This document shows positions 26,092 through 36,559 of a stretch of DNA of 64,000 nucleotides, in pieces. The DNA lies in assembly GCA_023150345.1 (NCBI GenBank), contig JAKLLB010000006.1:1-64000 (forward strand). Reading direction: 5' to 3'. Origin of the DNA: Aquabacterium sp. Its GTDB lineage: Bacteria; Pseudomonadota; Gammaproteobacteria; Burkholderiales; Burkholderiaceae_C. How positions within the stretch are numbered: position 1 is the stretch's first letter; each line of letters opens with the position of its first letter. The notes under the pieces were generated by a model. It was given only the letters and a program-made list of their open reading frames with translations, was not told the DNA's origin and made no database searches. Position numbers and translations under genes: made by a program.

Positions 26092-27228
26092 GTGGGCGTG
26101 GACCGGGTCAACCTTCTCGAGTTCGATCTCGAGGCCCTGGCCGCCTACTGCCTGCAGCTTGGTGAAAAGCGCTTTCGCGCGGTCCAGCTCTTCCGTTGGA
26201 TTCATCAGAAGGGGGCCTCGGAGTTCGCCGCAATGTCGGACCTGGCGCGCTCACTGCGCAACAAGCTTGCGGCGCATGCCGAGATCCGGGCCCCGGAGCT
26301 GTTGACCGAGCAGGCCTCGGCCGATGGCACTGTCAAGTGGCTCTTCGACGTCGGCGGTGGCAACGCCGTCGAGACCGTCTTCATCCCTGAGGACGATCGC
26401 GGCACGCTGTGTGTGTCGTCGCAAGCGGGCTGCGCGGTCGGTTGCCGGTTCTGTTCCACGGGCCACCAAGGGTTCAGTCGCAACCTCACCACGGGCGAGA
26501 TCGTTGCGCAGCTGTGGTACGCCGAGCACCACCTGAGAGTTCGCCTTGGCCTCGGCCCTGGCGAGCGCGCCGTTACCAACGTCGTGATGATGGGCATGGG
26601 CGAACCGTTGCAGAACTACGCTGCCCTGGTGCCGGCACTGCGCGTGATGCTCGATGACCATGGGTATGGGCTTTCCCGGCGGCGAGTCACAGTGTCCACG
26701 TCGGGCGTGGTGCCCATGATCGATCGCCTGCGCGCCGACTGTCCGGTGGCGCTGGCTGTGTCCCTGCACGCGCCCAACGATGTCCTGCGCGATCAACTGG
26801 TACCGCTGAACCGGAAGTACCCGCTGGATGAATTGCTGGGTGCCTGCAGGCGATACCTCGAGGCTGCGCCGCGTGACTTCATCACCTTCGAGTACTGCAT
26901 GCTCGACAGCGTGAACGACACGCCGGAGCTCGCGCAGCAATTGGTGGAGCTGGTTCGTGGCGACCACCGATCGATGTCGGTGCCCTGCAAGCTCAACCTG
27001 ATTCCGTTCAACCCATTCCCACAATCGGGTCTGCGCCGCTCATCGCGCGAACGCGTGTTGGCGTTCGCCAAAGTCCTCCAGGACGCTGGCATCGTGACAA
27101 CGATACGACGTACGCGCGGCGATGACATCGACGCAGCCTGTGGCCAGCTGGCCGGCGAGGTGCAGGACCGTACGAACGTGCAGACCCGGATGGCGCGACC
27201 CGTGATCCGCATCGAAACTACGGGTTGA
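26092..27228 (+). CDS. rlmN: Dual-specificity RNA methyltransferase RlmN
   Basis: Radical-SAM enzyme that methylates C2 of A2503 in 23S rRNA and A37 of some tRNAs. 378 residues from GTG 26092; GTG 26098 is an alternative. The radical-SAM cysteines are C114, C118 and C121 in [11 protein letters not shown]. The second catalytic cysteine is C350 in [11 protein letters not shown], near the C-terminus. [11 protein letters not shown] near 168-178 and VSLHAPND near 224 are also family hallmarks. It follows ndk after 22 bp. Confidence 0.96.
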   Translation: MGVDRVNLLEFDLEALAAYCLQLGEKRFRAVQLFRWIHQKGASEFAAMSDLARSLRNKLAAHAEIRAPELLTEQASADGTVKWLFDVGGGNAVETVFIPEDDRGTLCVSSQAGCAVGCRFCSTGHQGFSRNLTTGEIVAQLWYAEHHLRVRLGLGPGERAVTNVVMMGMGEPLQNYAALVPALRVMLDDHGYGLSRRRVTVSTSGVVPMIDRLRADCPVALAVSLHAPNDVLRDQLVPLNRKYPLDELLGACRRYLEAAPRDFITFEYCMLDSVNDTPELAQQLVELVRGDHRSMSVPCKLNLIPFNPFPQSGLRRSSRERVLAFAKVLQDAGIVTTIRRTRGDDIDAACGQLAGEVQDRTNVQTRMARPVIRIETTG

Positions 27229-27267
27229 GCCCGCGGAAACGTCACGCGGCAACGAGGAGACACGCCG

Positions 27268-28065
27268 ATGCGCATGGGATGGCCGGGCTTACTTTTGGTG
27301 CTGGTTGGGGTGGCGGGGTGTGCCAGCACGTCGGGCGATGGGCCCGGCGGTGATCTGCGCGAGCGGGCCACCGCATCGGACCAGTCCGACTCGGAGCGGC
27401 GTGCCCGCGTTCGCCTCGAGTTGGCCAGCGCCTATTTCGCGCAGGGGCAGACCGACACCGCGCTCGACGAGCTCAAGTTGTCGATCGCGGCGAACCCGAA
27501 CCTCAGCGATGCCTACAACCTGCGTGGCCTGATCTACGCCAGCCTGGGAGACGATGCGCTGGCCGAAGACAGCTTCAGGCGCGCGCTTCAGATCGACCCA
27601 CGTGACGGCAGCGCGATGCACAACTACGGTTGGTATTTGTGTCAAAGGCAGAAGTTCTCGCAGGCGCAGGTCCAGTTCCAGGCCGCACTGGCACTGCCGC
27701 AGTACCGCGATGCGGCGCGCACGCACTTGGCCCGTGGCATTTGCCTGACTCGCGTGGGCGACTGGGCGCAGGCCGAGGCTGCGCTGATGCGCTCCTATGA
27801 GCTCGATCCTGCAAATCCTGGCACCGCGGTGAACCTGTCCGAGGTTCTGCTGCGCCGGGGCGAGTACACACGGGCTCGGTTCTATGTCGGTCGCGTCAAC
27901 GCTCAGGGGGCCACGACCAACGCCCAGTCGCTCTGGCTGGCCGCTCGCATCGAGCACCGCATGGGCAACACCCGCGGCGCCCAAGATCTCGGCGAACAGA
28001 TGCGCAGCCGCTTCCCGAAGGCGCCCGAGGTGGGCCTGTTCGACCGGGGACGGTTCGATGAGTGA
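27268..28065 (+). CDS. pilW: TPR lipoprotein PilW/PilF for type IV pilus secretin assembly
   Basis: Outer-membrane pilotin that helps the secretin PilQ multimerise. 265 residues. A lipoprotein signal leads to lipobox GVAGC with C18. At least five TPR repeats follow from about 45 to 245, for example ELASAYFAQGQTDTALDELK and DAYNLRGLIYASLGDDALAE, then MHNYGWYLCQRQKFSQAQ. RBS GAGGAG is 11 bp before ATG. It overlaps the next gene by 8 bp. No other pilus genes lie here, which is normal for this locus. Confidence 0.92.
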   Translation: MRMGWPGLLLVLVGVAGCASTSGDGPGGDLRERATASDQSDSERRARVRLELASAYFAQGQTDTALDELKLSIAANPNLSDAYNLRGLIYASLGDDALAEDSFRRALQIDPRDGSAMHNYGWYLCQRQKFSQAQVQFQAALALPQYRDAARTHLARGICLTRVGDWAQAEAALMRSYELDPANPGTAVNLSEVLLRRGEYTRARFYVGRVNAQGATTNAQSLWLAARIEHRMGNTRGAQDLGEQMRSRFPKAPEVGLFDRGRFDE

Positions 28066-28993
28066 GGGGGTCTACCGCAGCGGCGAAGGAGCGGGCGTGT
28101 TGCTGCGCACGGCGCGTCAGCAGCAGGGCCTGCACATCGACGCCCTGGCCGCATCGATCAAGGTGCCAGTGGCCAAGCTCGAGGCGCTGGAGAGTGGCCG
28201 CTACGACGCACTGCCTGATGCCACGTTCACGCGTGCCTTGGCGCAGACCGTGTGCCGCGCGCTCAAGATCGATGCGCGGCCGGTGCTGGCGCAACTTCCC
28301 GCGCCCAGCTCGCCTGTGCTCGAGCGGGTCGACCAAGGCCTGAACACACCATTTCGAGACCGGCCGGGGCGGCTGGTGCCGAGCGACTGGGTTCCGTGGC
28401 GGCATCCCGCTGCCTGGGCGGTGGGTCTGTTGCTGGCTGCCGCGGCGGGTTTTGTGCTGATGCCGGGATCCTGGGTTGCCAGATGGGCGCCCGATGCGTC
28501 TGTGGCAGACATGCCCACTGTCGCAGCCCAGTCGCGCCAAGGTTCCGAGCCGGCGGGTTCGATCGCAAGCCCGGCAACGGTGGCCGCCGCAGGTGGCACA
28601 ACGGCGCAGCCTGCGGCGGTGACCGCGACCACGGCGCCGGTCTCTCCTGTAACGGCTGCTGCGGTTGACGAGCACGCATTGCCAGCCGGACCCTCTGTCG
28701 CTGTGCCAGCGGCGCCGGCCGTACGTCCGCCGACTACAGATGCGCCGGACCCGGCCGTTCGCGGCGCCCGACTTCGCGCCAGCGAGACGACCTGGGTGCA
28801 GGCCACCGATGGCCGAGGCCAGGTGCTGGTTTCGCGGCTGCTGGAAGCCGGTGAGGTGGTCGATCTCGATGGTGCGCGGCCGCTACGCCTGCGCATCGGC
28901 AACGTCCGCGGGGCCGAACTGGTTTATCAGGGGCAACGCATCGATATCGCGTCCCGCGCCCGAGAGAACGTGGCGACTGTGGAACTGCCCTGA
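28058..28993 (+). CDS. RodZ-like helix-turn-helix membrane protein (DUF4115)
   Basis: 311 residues from ATG 28058, inside the end of pilW. An N-terminal cytoplasmic helix-turn-helix domain (about 8-75; [20 protein letters not shown]) is followed by one membrane helix near 112-135 ([20 protein letters not shown]), an Ala/Thr/Pro-rich periplasmic linker, and a C-terminal DUF4115 domain (about 230-305; [20 protein letters not shown]). This is the layout of RodZ, which links MreB to the elongation machinery. No mre genes are nearby. The position before ispG is the same as in E. coli (rodZ-ispG-hisS). Confidence 0.85.
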   Translation: MSEGVYRSGEGAGVLLRTARQQQGLHIDALAASIKVPVAKLEALESGRYDALPDATFTRALAQTVCRALKIDARPVLAQLPAPSSPVLERVDQGLNTPFRDRPGRLVPSDWVPWRHPAAWAVGLLLAAAAGFVLMPGSWVARWAPDASVADMPTVAAQSRQGSEPAGSIASPATVAAAGGTTAQPAAVTATTAPVSPVTAAAVDEHALPAGPSVAVPAAPAVRPPTTDAPDPAVRGARLRASETTWVQATDGRGQVLVSRLLEAGEVVDLDGARPLRLRIGNVRGAELVYQGQRIDIASRARENVATVELP

Positions 28994-29025
28994 TCCATCC
29001 CATCGACTGCCTGACCCAGGACCCC

Positions 29026-30330
29026 ATGCGCGATCTCGCCCTCGACATCACCGAGCCGATCGCTGCGGCGATGCCGCAGCGCCACTCGACGCTCCAGGCC
29101 CGCGTGGCATGGGGCTCACGCGTCGTCACGATCGGGGGCGACGCGCCGGTGCGCGTGCAGTCGATGACCAATACCGACACGGTCGATGTCATTGGCACGG
29201 CCATCCAGGTCAAGGAACTGGCGCAAGCGGGGTCCGAGTTGGTGCGGATCACCGTCAACACCCCAGAGGCCGCGCAGGCGGTGCCCGCGATTCGCGAACA
29301 ACTCGACCGCATGGGCATCGACGTGCCGCTGGTCGGCGACTTCCACTACAACGGCCACACGCTGCTGACCGAGTATCCGGACTGTGCGGTCGCGCTGTCC
29401 AAGTACCGCATCAACCCCGGCAACGTCGGCAAGGGCGACAAGCGTGACCGCCAGTTCGCCCAGATGATCGACGTGGCCGCGCGGCGCGGCAAGGCCGTGC
29501 GCATCGGCGTGAACTGGGGCAGCCTGGACCAGGAACTGCTGGCTGCGCTGATGGACGAGAACGCCCGACGATCGGCGCCGTGGGAAGCACGCCAGGTGAT
29601 GTACCAGGCGCTCGTGCAGTCTGCGCTGCAATCGGCACACTGGGCCGAGGAACTCGGGTTGCCCGCGGGGCAGATCATCATCAGCTGCAAGGTCAGCGGC
29701 GTACAGGACCTGGTCACGGTCTATCGGGCGCTTGCCTCTCGCTGCCGCTATCCACTTCACTTGGGACTCACAGAGGCCGGCATGGGTACCAAGGGCACTG
29801 TGGCGTCATCGGTAGCGCTGGGCCTGCTGTTGCAAGAGGGTATCGGCGACACCATACGCGTGTCGCTCACCCCCCAGCCGGGCGAATCGCGGACGCAGGA
29901 AGTGGTGGTCGCGCTCGAGGTGCTGCAGGCATTGGGCCTGCGCAGCTTCAACCCCAGCGTGACGGCCTGCCCGGGCTGCGGGCGCACGACCAGCACCACC
30001 TTTCAGGAGTTGGCCAAGCAGATCGACGACCATCTGCGTGCAATGATGCCGGTCTGGCGCGAGCGCTACCCGGGCGTCGAGTCCATGAAGGTGGCGGTCA
30101 TGGGCTGCATCGTGAACGGTCCCGGTGAGAGCAAGCATGCAGACATCGGTATCAGCCTGCCGGGCACCGGGGAGACTCCGGCGGCCCCGGTCTTCATCGA
30201 CGGGCAAAAGGCCATGACCCTGCGCGGCGAGGGAATCGCTCACGAGTTCCACCGCATCGTCGAAAGCTACATCGAGCGGCGCTTCGGTGCCGTCACCGCC
30301 GCGCACCGCCAGCCTATCGCTGAACCCTGA
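29026..30330 (+). CDS. ispG: 4-hydroxy-3-methylbut-2-enyl diphosphate synthase IspG
   Basis: Iron-sulfur enzyme of the MEP pathway that turns MEcPP into HMBPP. 434 residues. The 4Fe-4S ligands are C315 and C318 in [11 protein letters not shown] and C361 in GCIVNGPGE, with E368 as the fourth-ligand Glu. The N-terminal TIM-barrel has [14 protein letters not shown] near 45. It carries the extra middle segment typical of proteobacterial IspG only in short form. dxr, an earlier step in the same pathway, is at 53907. ATG 29026 follows the RodZ-like gene by 32 bp. Confidence 0.96.
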   Translation: MRDLALDITEPIAAAMPQRHSTLQARVAWGSRVVTIGGDAPVRVQSMTNTDTVDVIGTAIQVKELAQAGSELVRITVNTPEAAQAVPAIREQLDRMGIDVPLVGDFHYNGHTLLTEYPDCAVALSKYRINPGNVGKGDKRDRQFAQMIDVAARRGKAVRIGVNWGSLDQELLAALMDENARRSAPWEARQVMYQALVQSALQSAHWAEELGLPAGQIIISCKVSGVQDLVTVYRALASRCRYPLHLGLTEAGMGTKGTVASSVALGLLLQEGIGDTIRVSLTPQPGESRTQEVVVALEVLQALGLRSFNPSVTACPGCGRTTSTTFQELAKQIDDHLRAMMPVWRERYPGVESMKVAVMGCIVNGPGESKHADIGISLPGTGETPAAPVFIDGQKAMTLRGEGIAHEFHRIVESYIERRFGAVTAAHRQPIAEP

Positions 30331-30416
30331 CATCTCAGTCACGGGCCGCCGCACTGGTGCTGCCCCTGCCGACCCCACGAACGCACGACCGGGCCCACGC
30401 GGGCCTACGCAACGAC

Positions 30417-31703
30417 ATGGCCGAAGAACTGCAAGCCGTCAAAGGCATGAACGACATCCTGCCGCCGGAGTCGGCCCGGTGGGAGTGGTTCGAAGACAAG
30501 GTACGCGCGCTCATGCGCCGTTATGCCTACCTCAACATACGCACGCCCATCGTGGAGCCGACGCCGCTGTTCGTGCGCGGCCTGGGCGAGGTGACCGACA
30601 TCGTCGAGAAGGAGATGTACTCGTTCGTCGACTCGATGAACGGTGATGCCCTGTCGCTGCGGCCGGAGAACACGGCGGGCGTGGTGCGAGCGGCCATTGA
30701 GCACTCCCTGCTCTATGACGGAGGCAAGCGCCTGTACTACATCGGGCCGATGTTCCGCCACGAAAAGCCACAGCGTGGCCGCTACCGCCAGTTCCACCAA
30801 GTGGGCGTGGAAGCGCTGGGTTACTCAGGGCCGGATGTCGACATTGAAGTGATCCTGATGGCTCGAGCGTTGTGGCTGGACCTGGGGCTGACCGACGTGC
30901 GGCTGGAACTCAACAGCCTGGGGCAGCCTGAGGAGCGGCGCGCCCATCGCGCGGCGCTGATCGCTTATCTGCAGACGCACGAGGCCAGCCTCGATGCCGA
31001 AGCTCGTCGGCGCCTGCACACCAACCCGCTGCGCATCTTGGACACCAAGAACCCGGCCATGCAGGCGGTCGTCGAAGGCGCGCCGCGGCTGATGGACTAC
31101 CTCGGAGAGGACTCGCTGCGTCACTTCGATGCCGTGCGCAAGGGGCTTGATGCGGTGGGGCAACCCTACGTGCTGAATCCACGGCTGGTGCGCGGCATGG
31201 ACTATTACAACCTCACGGTCTTCGAGTGGATCACGCCACGCCTGGGTGCACAGGGCACGATTTGCGGCGGCGGCCGCTATGACGGGCTGATCGAGATGAT
31301 CGGTGGCAAGTCCACGCCGGCGGTTGGTTGGGGCATGGGTGTCGAGCGCGTGCTGGACCTGCTGGTGCAGTGCGGAATCGAGGCACCCGCCCCGACACCG
31401 GATGCCTATCTCATCGTGCCCGATGCTCAGGCGATGACGGATGCCACCGCGCTGGCCGAGGCGCTGCGCAGCCAGGGGGTGTGTCTGCAGATGCATGCCG
31501 CCGGGCGCGATGGTCCCGGCAGCATGAAATCACAGTTCAAGCGTGCCGACGCCAGTGGCGCGCGTTACGCACTTGTTCTCGGTGCTGACGAGCGATCCCA
31601 AGGGATGGTGGCAGTCAAGAACCTGCGTGACGGTGCCGCTGGACAGCACTTGCGCGCCCTGGCCGATGCCGGCGCCTGGGCCGCGCAATTGCGCAACGCA
31701 TAA
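30417..31703 (+). CDS. hisS: Histidyl-tRNA synthetase
   Basis: Class II synthetase that charges tRNA-His. 428 residues from ATG 30417, chosen because [16 protein letters not shown] begins at the conserved N-terminus. Motif 2 lies in [20 protein letters not shown] (about 103-122). The histidine-A signature is [15 protein letters not shown] (about 258-272), followed by the motif-3 region [13 protein letters not shown]. The C-terminal anticodon domain covers about 335-428. The HisRS-like paralogue HisZ is encoded at 38988 and lacks this C-terminal domain. Confidence 0.97.
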   Translation: MAEELQAVKGMNDILPPESARWEWFEDKVRALMRRYAYLNIRTPIVEPTPLFVRGLGEVTDIVEKEMYSFVDSMNGDALSLRPENTAGVVRAAIEHSLLYDGGKRLYYIGPMFRHEKPQRGRYRQFHQVGVEALGYSGPDVDIEVILMARALWLDLGLTDVRLELNSLGQPEERRAHRAALIAYLQTHEASLDAEARRRLHTNPLRILDTKNPAMQAVVEGAPRLMDYLGEDSLRHFDAVRKGLDAVGQPYVLNPRLVRGMDYYNLTVFEWITPRLGAQGTICGGGRYDGLIEMIGGKSTPAVGWGMGVERVLDLLVQCGIEAPAPTPDAYLIVPDAQAMTDATALAEALRSQGVCLQMHAAGRDGPGSMKSQFKRADASGARYALVLGADERSQGMVAVKNLRDGAAGQHLRALADAGAWAAQLRNA

Positions 31704-31732
31704 TCCACCCCTTCGACCACCGACGGCGCGTC

Positions 31733-32395
31733 ATGGCCAATCCTCTCGACCTGCAGGAGCAGGAACAACTCGACGAACTCAAGGCGTTCTGGAAGCAGTA
31801 CGGCAACGCAATCACCTGGGCGCTGACGCTGGCGTTGCTGGCCTTCAGTGCGTGGAGCGGCTGGAACTGGTGGCAGCGCGAGCAGGGCGTGAAGGCCGGC
31901 GCGATGTTTGAAGAACTCGACAAGGCCGCGGTGGCGGGCGATGCCGATCGCGCCCAGCGCGTGATGACTGACCTGAAAGAGCGGTATCCGCGGACGACCT
32001 ATGCGCACCAGGGTGCCTTGCTGGCCGCGCGGGTGCTCGCCGACAAGGGTCGTCGCGACGACGCGCGTGCAGCGCTGACCTGGGTCGCCGAGCAGGCACC
32101 CGATGACACGTACCGGGCGCTCGCGCGGTTGCGCCTGGCGGCTATCTTGCTGGATGGCAAGAAGCACGACGAAGCGCTCAAGCTTCTGGAGGCGACCATG
32201 CCACCCGAGTTTGCCTCGTTGACGGCCGACCGGCGTGGCGACGTGTTGATGGCAATGGGGCGGCGAGAGGAGGCCCTGGCGGCCTACCGCAGCGCCTATC
32301 AGGGCATGGACGACAAGACCGATTACCGTCGGCTGGTCGAGGCCAAGCTGGCCGCCTTGGGCGCCTCGCCGGCTGCGTCGGGGGCGATGCGATGA
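31733..32395 (+). CDS. YfgM-family membrane-anchored TPR protein
   Basis: 220 residues. A cytoplasmic N-terminal stretch (MANPLDLQEQEQLDELKAFW) leads into one membrane helix at about 26-44 (ITWALTLALLAFSAWSGWNW), then a periplasmic TPR-like domain (about 55-205). E. coli YfgM is a periplasmic chaperone partner of the SecYEG translocon and PpiD. It ends by overlapping the bamB start (ATGATG), so the two are co-translated. In E. coli the same pair yfgM-bamB-der occurs. Confidence 0.88.
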   Translation: MANPLDLQEQEQLDELKAFWKQYGNAITWALTLALLAFSAWSGWNWWQREQGVKAGAMFEELDKAAVAGDADRAQRVMTDLKERYPRTTYAHQGALLAARVLADKGRRDDARAALTWVAEQAPDDTYRALARLRLAAILLDGKKHDEALKLLEATMPPEFASLTADRRGDVLMAMGRREEALAAYRSAYQGMDDKTDYRRLVEAKLAALGASPAASGAMR

Positions 32396-33570
32396 TGCCG
32401 CGCCGCAATGCCCGGTCGCCCGGCATGGCGATCACATCCCCCCATCGATGGGCGCGCACAGCGATTGCCATGCTTTCGGCATGTTGCGTGGCGATCGGCC
32501 TCGGCGCATGCTCGGGAAGCGGTCGCCCCAAGCCCACGCCGCTGGAGCAGATGCAGCCCCAGATTGCTGGGCGTCAGGTCTGGAGTGCGCGGCTGGACAG
32601 CGTGCGCTTTCCGCTGGCCGTGGTCGCGCGCGACGGGCAGTTCGTCGTCGCGGGCACCGATGGCACGGTCATGGCTCTGGACGCGCAAACAGGGGCAATT
32701 CGCTGGCGCGCTCAGGCCGGACGGTCGTTGAGTGCAGGTGTGGGCAGCGATGGTCGACATGCTGCCGTCGTCACCACCGCCAACGAGCTGGTCGTGTTCA
32801 AGGGCGACACTCGCCTGTGGTCGGCGTCACTGAGTTCGCGCACCAGCACCGCGCCGTTGGTGGCTGGCGAGCGTGTTTTCGTCATGGGGGTTGATCGGGT
32901 TGTCCACGCATTCGATGTGCTCGACGGTCGGCGCCTGTGGAGCTACCGCAGGGCTGGCGAACCCCTAACGCTGGCCCAGCCCGGTGTGGTAGCAGCATAC
33001 AAGGACACACTGGTCGTGGGTCAAGGTGCCTCCCTGGTGGGGCTGGATCCCCTGAAGGGAACGCTGCGCTGGGATGTGCCCGTGACCTCGCCGCGCGGCA
33101 CCAACGAAGTCGAGCGGCTGAACGATCTCGTCGGGCCGTTGCTGAGGGTGGGCGACACGCTGTGCGCCAGGGCGTTCCAGACTGCGGTCGGATGCGCATC
33201 CGCCGAGCCCGCGCGCTTGCGCTGGAGTCGCCTGGCCGGGGGCCATGAGGCCGTGGGCGGGGATGCCGAGTTGCTGGTGGGGGCCGATGCCTCCGACCGA
33301 ATCACCGCGTGGCGCGCCGGCGCTGGCGAGATCGCCTGGACCAACGAGCGCCTGCTCTATCGCGGTCTGTCGGCGCCGCTGGTGGCTGGCAAGACGGTCG
33401 TCTTCGGAGACATGGAAGGCCAGGTGCACTTCCTGTCTCGTGCCGATGGTCGAGCCCAGCTTCGATTGCCCACAGACGGCACGCCCGTCGTGGCGCAGCC
33501 TGTGGTTTCGAGTACGACGATGCTGGTGGTCACGCGCGCCGGTGGCCTGTTCGCCTTCCGGCCCGAGTGA
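32392..33570 (+). CDS. bamB: Outer-membrane assembly lipoprotein BamB
   Basis: Beta-propeller lipoprotein of the BAM complex that binds BamA POTRA domains. 392 residues from ATG 32392; an ATG 11 codons later would give a more ordinary signal sequence. Lipobox GLGAC, lipidation at C40. Repeated PQQ-like blades follow, for example VVAGTDGTVMALDAQTGAIRW, HAFDVLDGRRLWSYR and LVGLDPLKGTLRWDV. It overlaps the YfgM gene by 4 bp and precedes der by 21 bp. The gene was recognised from blade repeats plus context. Confidence 0.94.
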   Translation: MMPRRNARSPGMAITSPHRWARTAIAMLSACCVAIGLGACSGSGRPKPTPLEQMQPQIAGRQVWSARLDSVRFPLAVVARDGQFVVAGTDGTVMALDAQTGAIRWRAQAGRSLSAGVGSDGRHAAVVTTANELVVFKGDTRLWSASLSSRTSTAPLVAGERVFVMGVDRVVHAFDVLDGRRLWSYRRAGEPLTLAQPGVVAAYKDTLVVGQGASLVGLDPLKGTLRWDVPVTSPRGTNEVERLNDLVGPLLRVGDTLCARAFQTAVGCASAEPARLRWSRLAGGHEAVGGDAELLVGADASDRITAWRAGAGEIAWTNERLLYRGLSAPLVAGKTVVFGDMEGQVHFLSRADGRAQLRLPTDGTPVVAQPVVSSTTMLVVTRAGGLFAFRPE

Positions 33571-33591
33571 TCCATTGCAGGGACAGCCAAC

Positions 33592-34929
33592 GTGAAGCCG
33601 GTGATCGCGCTGGTCGGACGGCCCAACGTGGGCAAGTCCACGCTTTTCAACCGCCTGACTCGCACCCGCGACGCGATCGTGGCCGACTTCGCCGGTCTCA
33701 CGCGTGACCGGCACTACGGCGACGGACACCAAGGCGGGCGCGAGTTCATTGTCATCGATACCGGCGGATTCGAGCCCGAAAAGCCAACCGGCATCGTGGC
33801 CGCGATGGCGCGCCAGACGCAGCAGGCCGTGGCAGAAGCCGATGTGGTTGTGTTTGTCGTCGATGCTCGTAGCGGGGTGAGCGGGCAAGACCACGACATC
33901 GCACGGTACCTGCGCACCGCGAACAAGCGCGTCGTGCTGGCGGTGAACAAGGCAGAGGGCATGCTCGATGCGCCACAACTGGCCGAGTTTCACGAACTGG
34001 GGATGGGCGAGCCACATGCAGTGTCGGCCGCCCACGGGCAGGGCATTCGCAGCCTTCTGGACGCTGTGTTGGTCGACTTCCCGGAGGAGGCGGTCGAAGA
34101 GGAGCCTTGTGAGGGGGCGCCGATCCGTCTGGCCGTGGCCGGTCGCCCCAACGTGGGCAAGTCCACGCTCATCAACACCTGGCTGGGCGAGGAGCGTCTC
34201 GTCGCCTTCGATCAGCCCGGTACGACCCGTGACGCGATTCGGGTGCCGCTGGAGCGGGGCGGGCAGCAGTTCGAGCTGATCGATACCGCCGGTTTGAGGC
34301 GCAAAGGCCGGGTTTTCGAGGCCATCGAGAAGTTCTCGGTCGTCAAGACATTGCAGGCCATTGCCGACGCACATGTCGTGGTTCTGCTCATCGACGCCAC
34401 GCAAGGCGTGAGCGACCAGGATGCGCACATCGCCGGCTACATTCTGGAAGCCGGTCGCGCGGTGGTCATTGCAGTCAACAAGTGGGATGCCGTCGACAGC
34501 TACCAGCGCGAGATGCTGGCGCGGTCGATCGAGCAGCGGCTGCCGTTCCTGCGTTATGCACCGGTGCTGCATATCTCGGCGATCAAGCGCCAGGGCCTGG
34601 GTCCGCTTTGGAAGTCGATCGCCGAGGCGCATGCCTCGGCAACGCGCAAGCTGCCAACGCCCGTGCTGACCCGGCTGTTGCGCGATGCTGTGGAGCACCA
34701 GGCTCCCAAGCGCGCAGGGATGTTCCGACCGAAGCTGCGCTACGCCCATCAGGGCGGCATGAACCCGCCGGTCGTGGTGATACACGGCAACGCGCTCGAT
34801 CACGTGACGGCGGCCTACAAGCGCTACCTGGAAGGGCGCATACGCGACCACTTCAAGCTGGTCGGCACGCCATTGCGCATCGAGATGAAGTCGTCGCGCA
34901 ACCCGTTTGCCGAAGGTGCGGACGAGTGA
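33592..34929 (+). CDS. der: Ribosome-assembly GTPase Der (EngA)
   Basis: Tandem GTPase needed for 50S maturation. 445 residues from GTG 33592. G1 motif GRPNVGKST occurs twice, at 8-16 and 184-192, defining the two G domains. The first domain has DTGGFEPE as switch II, the second DTAGLRRKG. NKxE/NKWD specificity motifs are NKAEG and NKWDAVD. A C-terminal KH-like domain with [17 protein letters not shown] ends the protein. Confidence 0.97.
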   Translation: MKPVIALVGRPNVGKSTLFNRLTRTRDAIVADFAGLTRDRHYGDGHQGGREFIVIDTGGFEPEKPTGIVAAMARQTQQAVAEADVVVFVVDARSGVSGQDHDIARYLRTANKRVVLAVNKAEGMLDAPQLAEFHELGMGEPHAVSAAHGQGIRSLLDAVLVDFPEEAVEEEPCEGAPIRLAVAGRPNVGKSTLINTWLGEERLVAFDQPGTTRDAIRVPLERGGQQFELIDTAGLRRKGRVFEAIEKFSVVKTLQAIADAHVVVLLIDATQGVSDQDAHIAGYILEAGRAVVIAVNKWDAVDSYQREMLARSIEQRLPFLRYAPVLHISAIKRQGLGPLWKSIAEAHASATRKLPTPVLTRLLRDAVEHQAPKRAGMFRPKLRYAHQGGMNPPVVVIHGNALDHVTAAYKRYLEGRIRDHFKLVGTPLRIEMKSSRNPFAEGADE

Positions 34930-35039
34930 GTTGCCCCTCAGGCGAGGCCCTGCGGGGCGGCTGTGAAGGGGGTGCTCCGCGGGATGACGCGCAATGTGAT
35001 AAGGTGCCGTCTCCTGGAACTCTCAACACGGAGCATATC

Positions 35040-35285
35040 GTGTCGAACAAAGGGCAACTTCTACAAGACCCCTTCCTGAACCTGCTGCGCAAGGAGCACG
35101 TGCCGGTCTCGATCTACCTCGTCAACGGTATCAAGTTGCAGGGGCACATCGAGTCTTTTGACCAATACGTCGTCCTTTTGCGCAACACCGTCACCCAGAT
35201 GGTCTACAAGCACGCCATTTCCACTGTCGTGCCCGGTCGACCGGTGAACTTCCATGCCGCCGATGCGGCACCTGCGCAAGGGTAA
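35040..35285 (+). CDS. hfq: RNA chaperone Hfq
   Basis: 81-residue Sm-like protein that pairs small RNAs with messages. GTG start at 35040-35042, with [20 protein letters not shown] following. Sm1 motif: [20 protein letters not shown]; Sm2 motif: [15 protein letters not shown] lies 5 bp before the start. It has a short C-terminal tail ([11 protein letters not shown]), unlike E. coli. It stands 110 bp after der and 26 bp before hflX, the classic hfq-hflX-hflK-hflC order. A GATAAG at 34998-35003 could be a -10 but has no partner. Confidence 0.97.
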   Translation: MSNKGQLLQDPFLNLLRKEHVPVSIYLVNGIKLQGHIESFDQYVVLLRNTVTQMVYKHAISTVVPGRPVNFHAADAAPAQG

Positions 35286-35311
35286 GCGTCGCCATCAGCG
35301 AAAAGCACATC

Positions 35312-36532
35312 GTGTCGGGCCTTGAGTCGCCCGAAGCGCGCGAAGACGCACCGGCCCGCGCCATCTTGGTTGGGGTGGATTTGGGCGACGGGTGCTCGTT
35401 CGACCCAATGCTGGACGAACTCGCCCTGCTGGCCGAGTCTGCTGGTGATGAGCCTGTGGCTCGTGTCGTCGCGCGGCGCAAGGCAGCCGATCCTGCGCTT
35501 TTTGTCGGTTCGGGCAAGGCTGACGAAATCAAGGCGCTGGTTCTGGCCCACGGTGCACGTGGGGTCATCTTTGATCAGGCGTTGTCACCTGCGCAGCAGC
35601 GCAATCTCGAACGTCACATTGGAGTGCCGGTCGCCGATCGCACCGCGCTGATCCTCGAGATCTTTGCCCAGCGTGCGCAAAGCCATGAGGGCAAGCTGCA
35701 AGTCGAACTGGCGCGTTTGCAGTACCTGGCAACGCGCCTGGTGCGACGCTGGTCTCACCTCGAGCGTCAGCGCGGCGGCGTCGGCCACCGGGGTGGGCCA
35801 GGCGAGGCGCAGATCGAGCTCGACCGTCGGATGATCGGCGAGCGCATCAAGACCGTCAAAGCGCGTCTCGAGCGTGTGCAGCGGCAGCGCGGCACGCAGC
35901 GCCGGGCCCGGCATCGCAGCGGCACGTTCCGGGTATCGCTGGTGGGCTACACCAATGCCGGCAAGTCGACGCTGTTCAATGCATTGGTAAAGGCCCGAGC
36001 ATACGCTGCCGACCAGTTGTTCGCGACGCTGGACACGACGACCCGTTCGCTCTACCTCGACGAACTGGCAGCCAGCGTGTCGCTGTCGGATACCGTGGGC
36101 TTCATCCGTGACCTCCCGCACAAGCTCGTCGAGGCGTTCCAGGCGACGCTGCAAGAAGCGGCGGACGCGGACCTGTTGCTGCACGTGGTCGATGCGTCCA
36201 GCCCCAACCTGCAAGAACAGCGTGCAGAAGTGGAACGTGTGCTGGCGGAGATCGGTGCAACCGACATTCCCCAGCTCATCATCTACAACAAGCTCGATCG
36301 GGTGCAACCTCCGCCGCGAGTTCTGCAGGACTGGATCGAACGACAGCCTGGCGTTTGGGCGCCACGGTTGTTTCTCAGTGCCGCCGAGGGCACGGGCTTG
36401 GCTAACCTCAGGGCGTGGATCGCGCGCGCGGCACAGGGGCAGCCCTTGAACCACGACGCCGAGACCCCAACTCATATGCCGCCGCCCCCGCCGCAGGGCG
36501 GGATTTCCGAACCCGGTAAGACCGAGGCCTGA
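35312..36532 (+). CDS. hflX: GTPase HflX
   Basis: Ribosome-splitting GTPase active under stress. 406 residues from GTG 35312. The N-terminal HflX domain contains VARRKAADPALFVGSGKADE and VIFDQALSPAQQRNLERHIG. A helical linker with GGVGHRGGPGEAQIELDRR follows. The G domain starts at G212 with GYTNAGKSTLFNAL; DTVGFIRDLPHKLVEAF is the switch II region, and NKLD confers guanine specificity. A short Pro-rich tail (about 390-400) ends the protein. Confidence 0.96.
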   Translation: MSGLESPEAREDAPARAILVGVDLGDGCSFDPMLDELALLAESAGDEPVARVVARRKAADPALFVGSGKADEIKALVLAHGARGVIFDQALSPAQQRNLERHIGVPVADRTALILEIFAQRAQSHEGKLQVELARLQYLATRLVRRWSHLERQRGGVGHRGGPGEAQIELDRRMIGERIKTVKARLERVQRQRGTQRRARHRSGTFRVSLVGYTNAGKSTLFNALVKARAYAADQLFATLDTTTRSLYLDELAASVSLSDTVGFIRDLPHKLVEAFQATLQEAADADLLLHVVDASSPNLQEQRAEVERVLAEIGATDIPQLIIYNKLDRVQPPPRVLQDWIERQPGVWAPRLFLSAAEGTGLANLRAWIARAAQGQPLNHDAETPTHMPPPPPQGGISEPGKTEA

Positions 36533-36559
36533 GTCCGAGGCATTACCATTGCCGTCCAA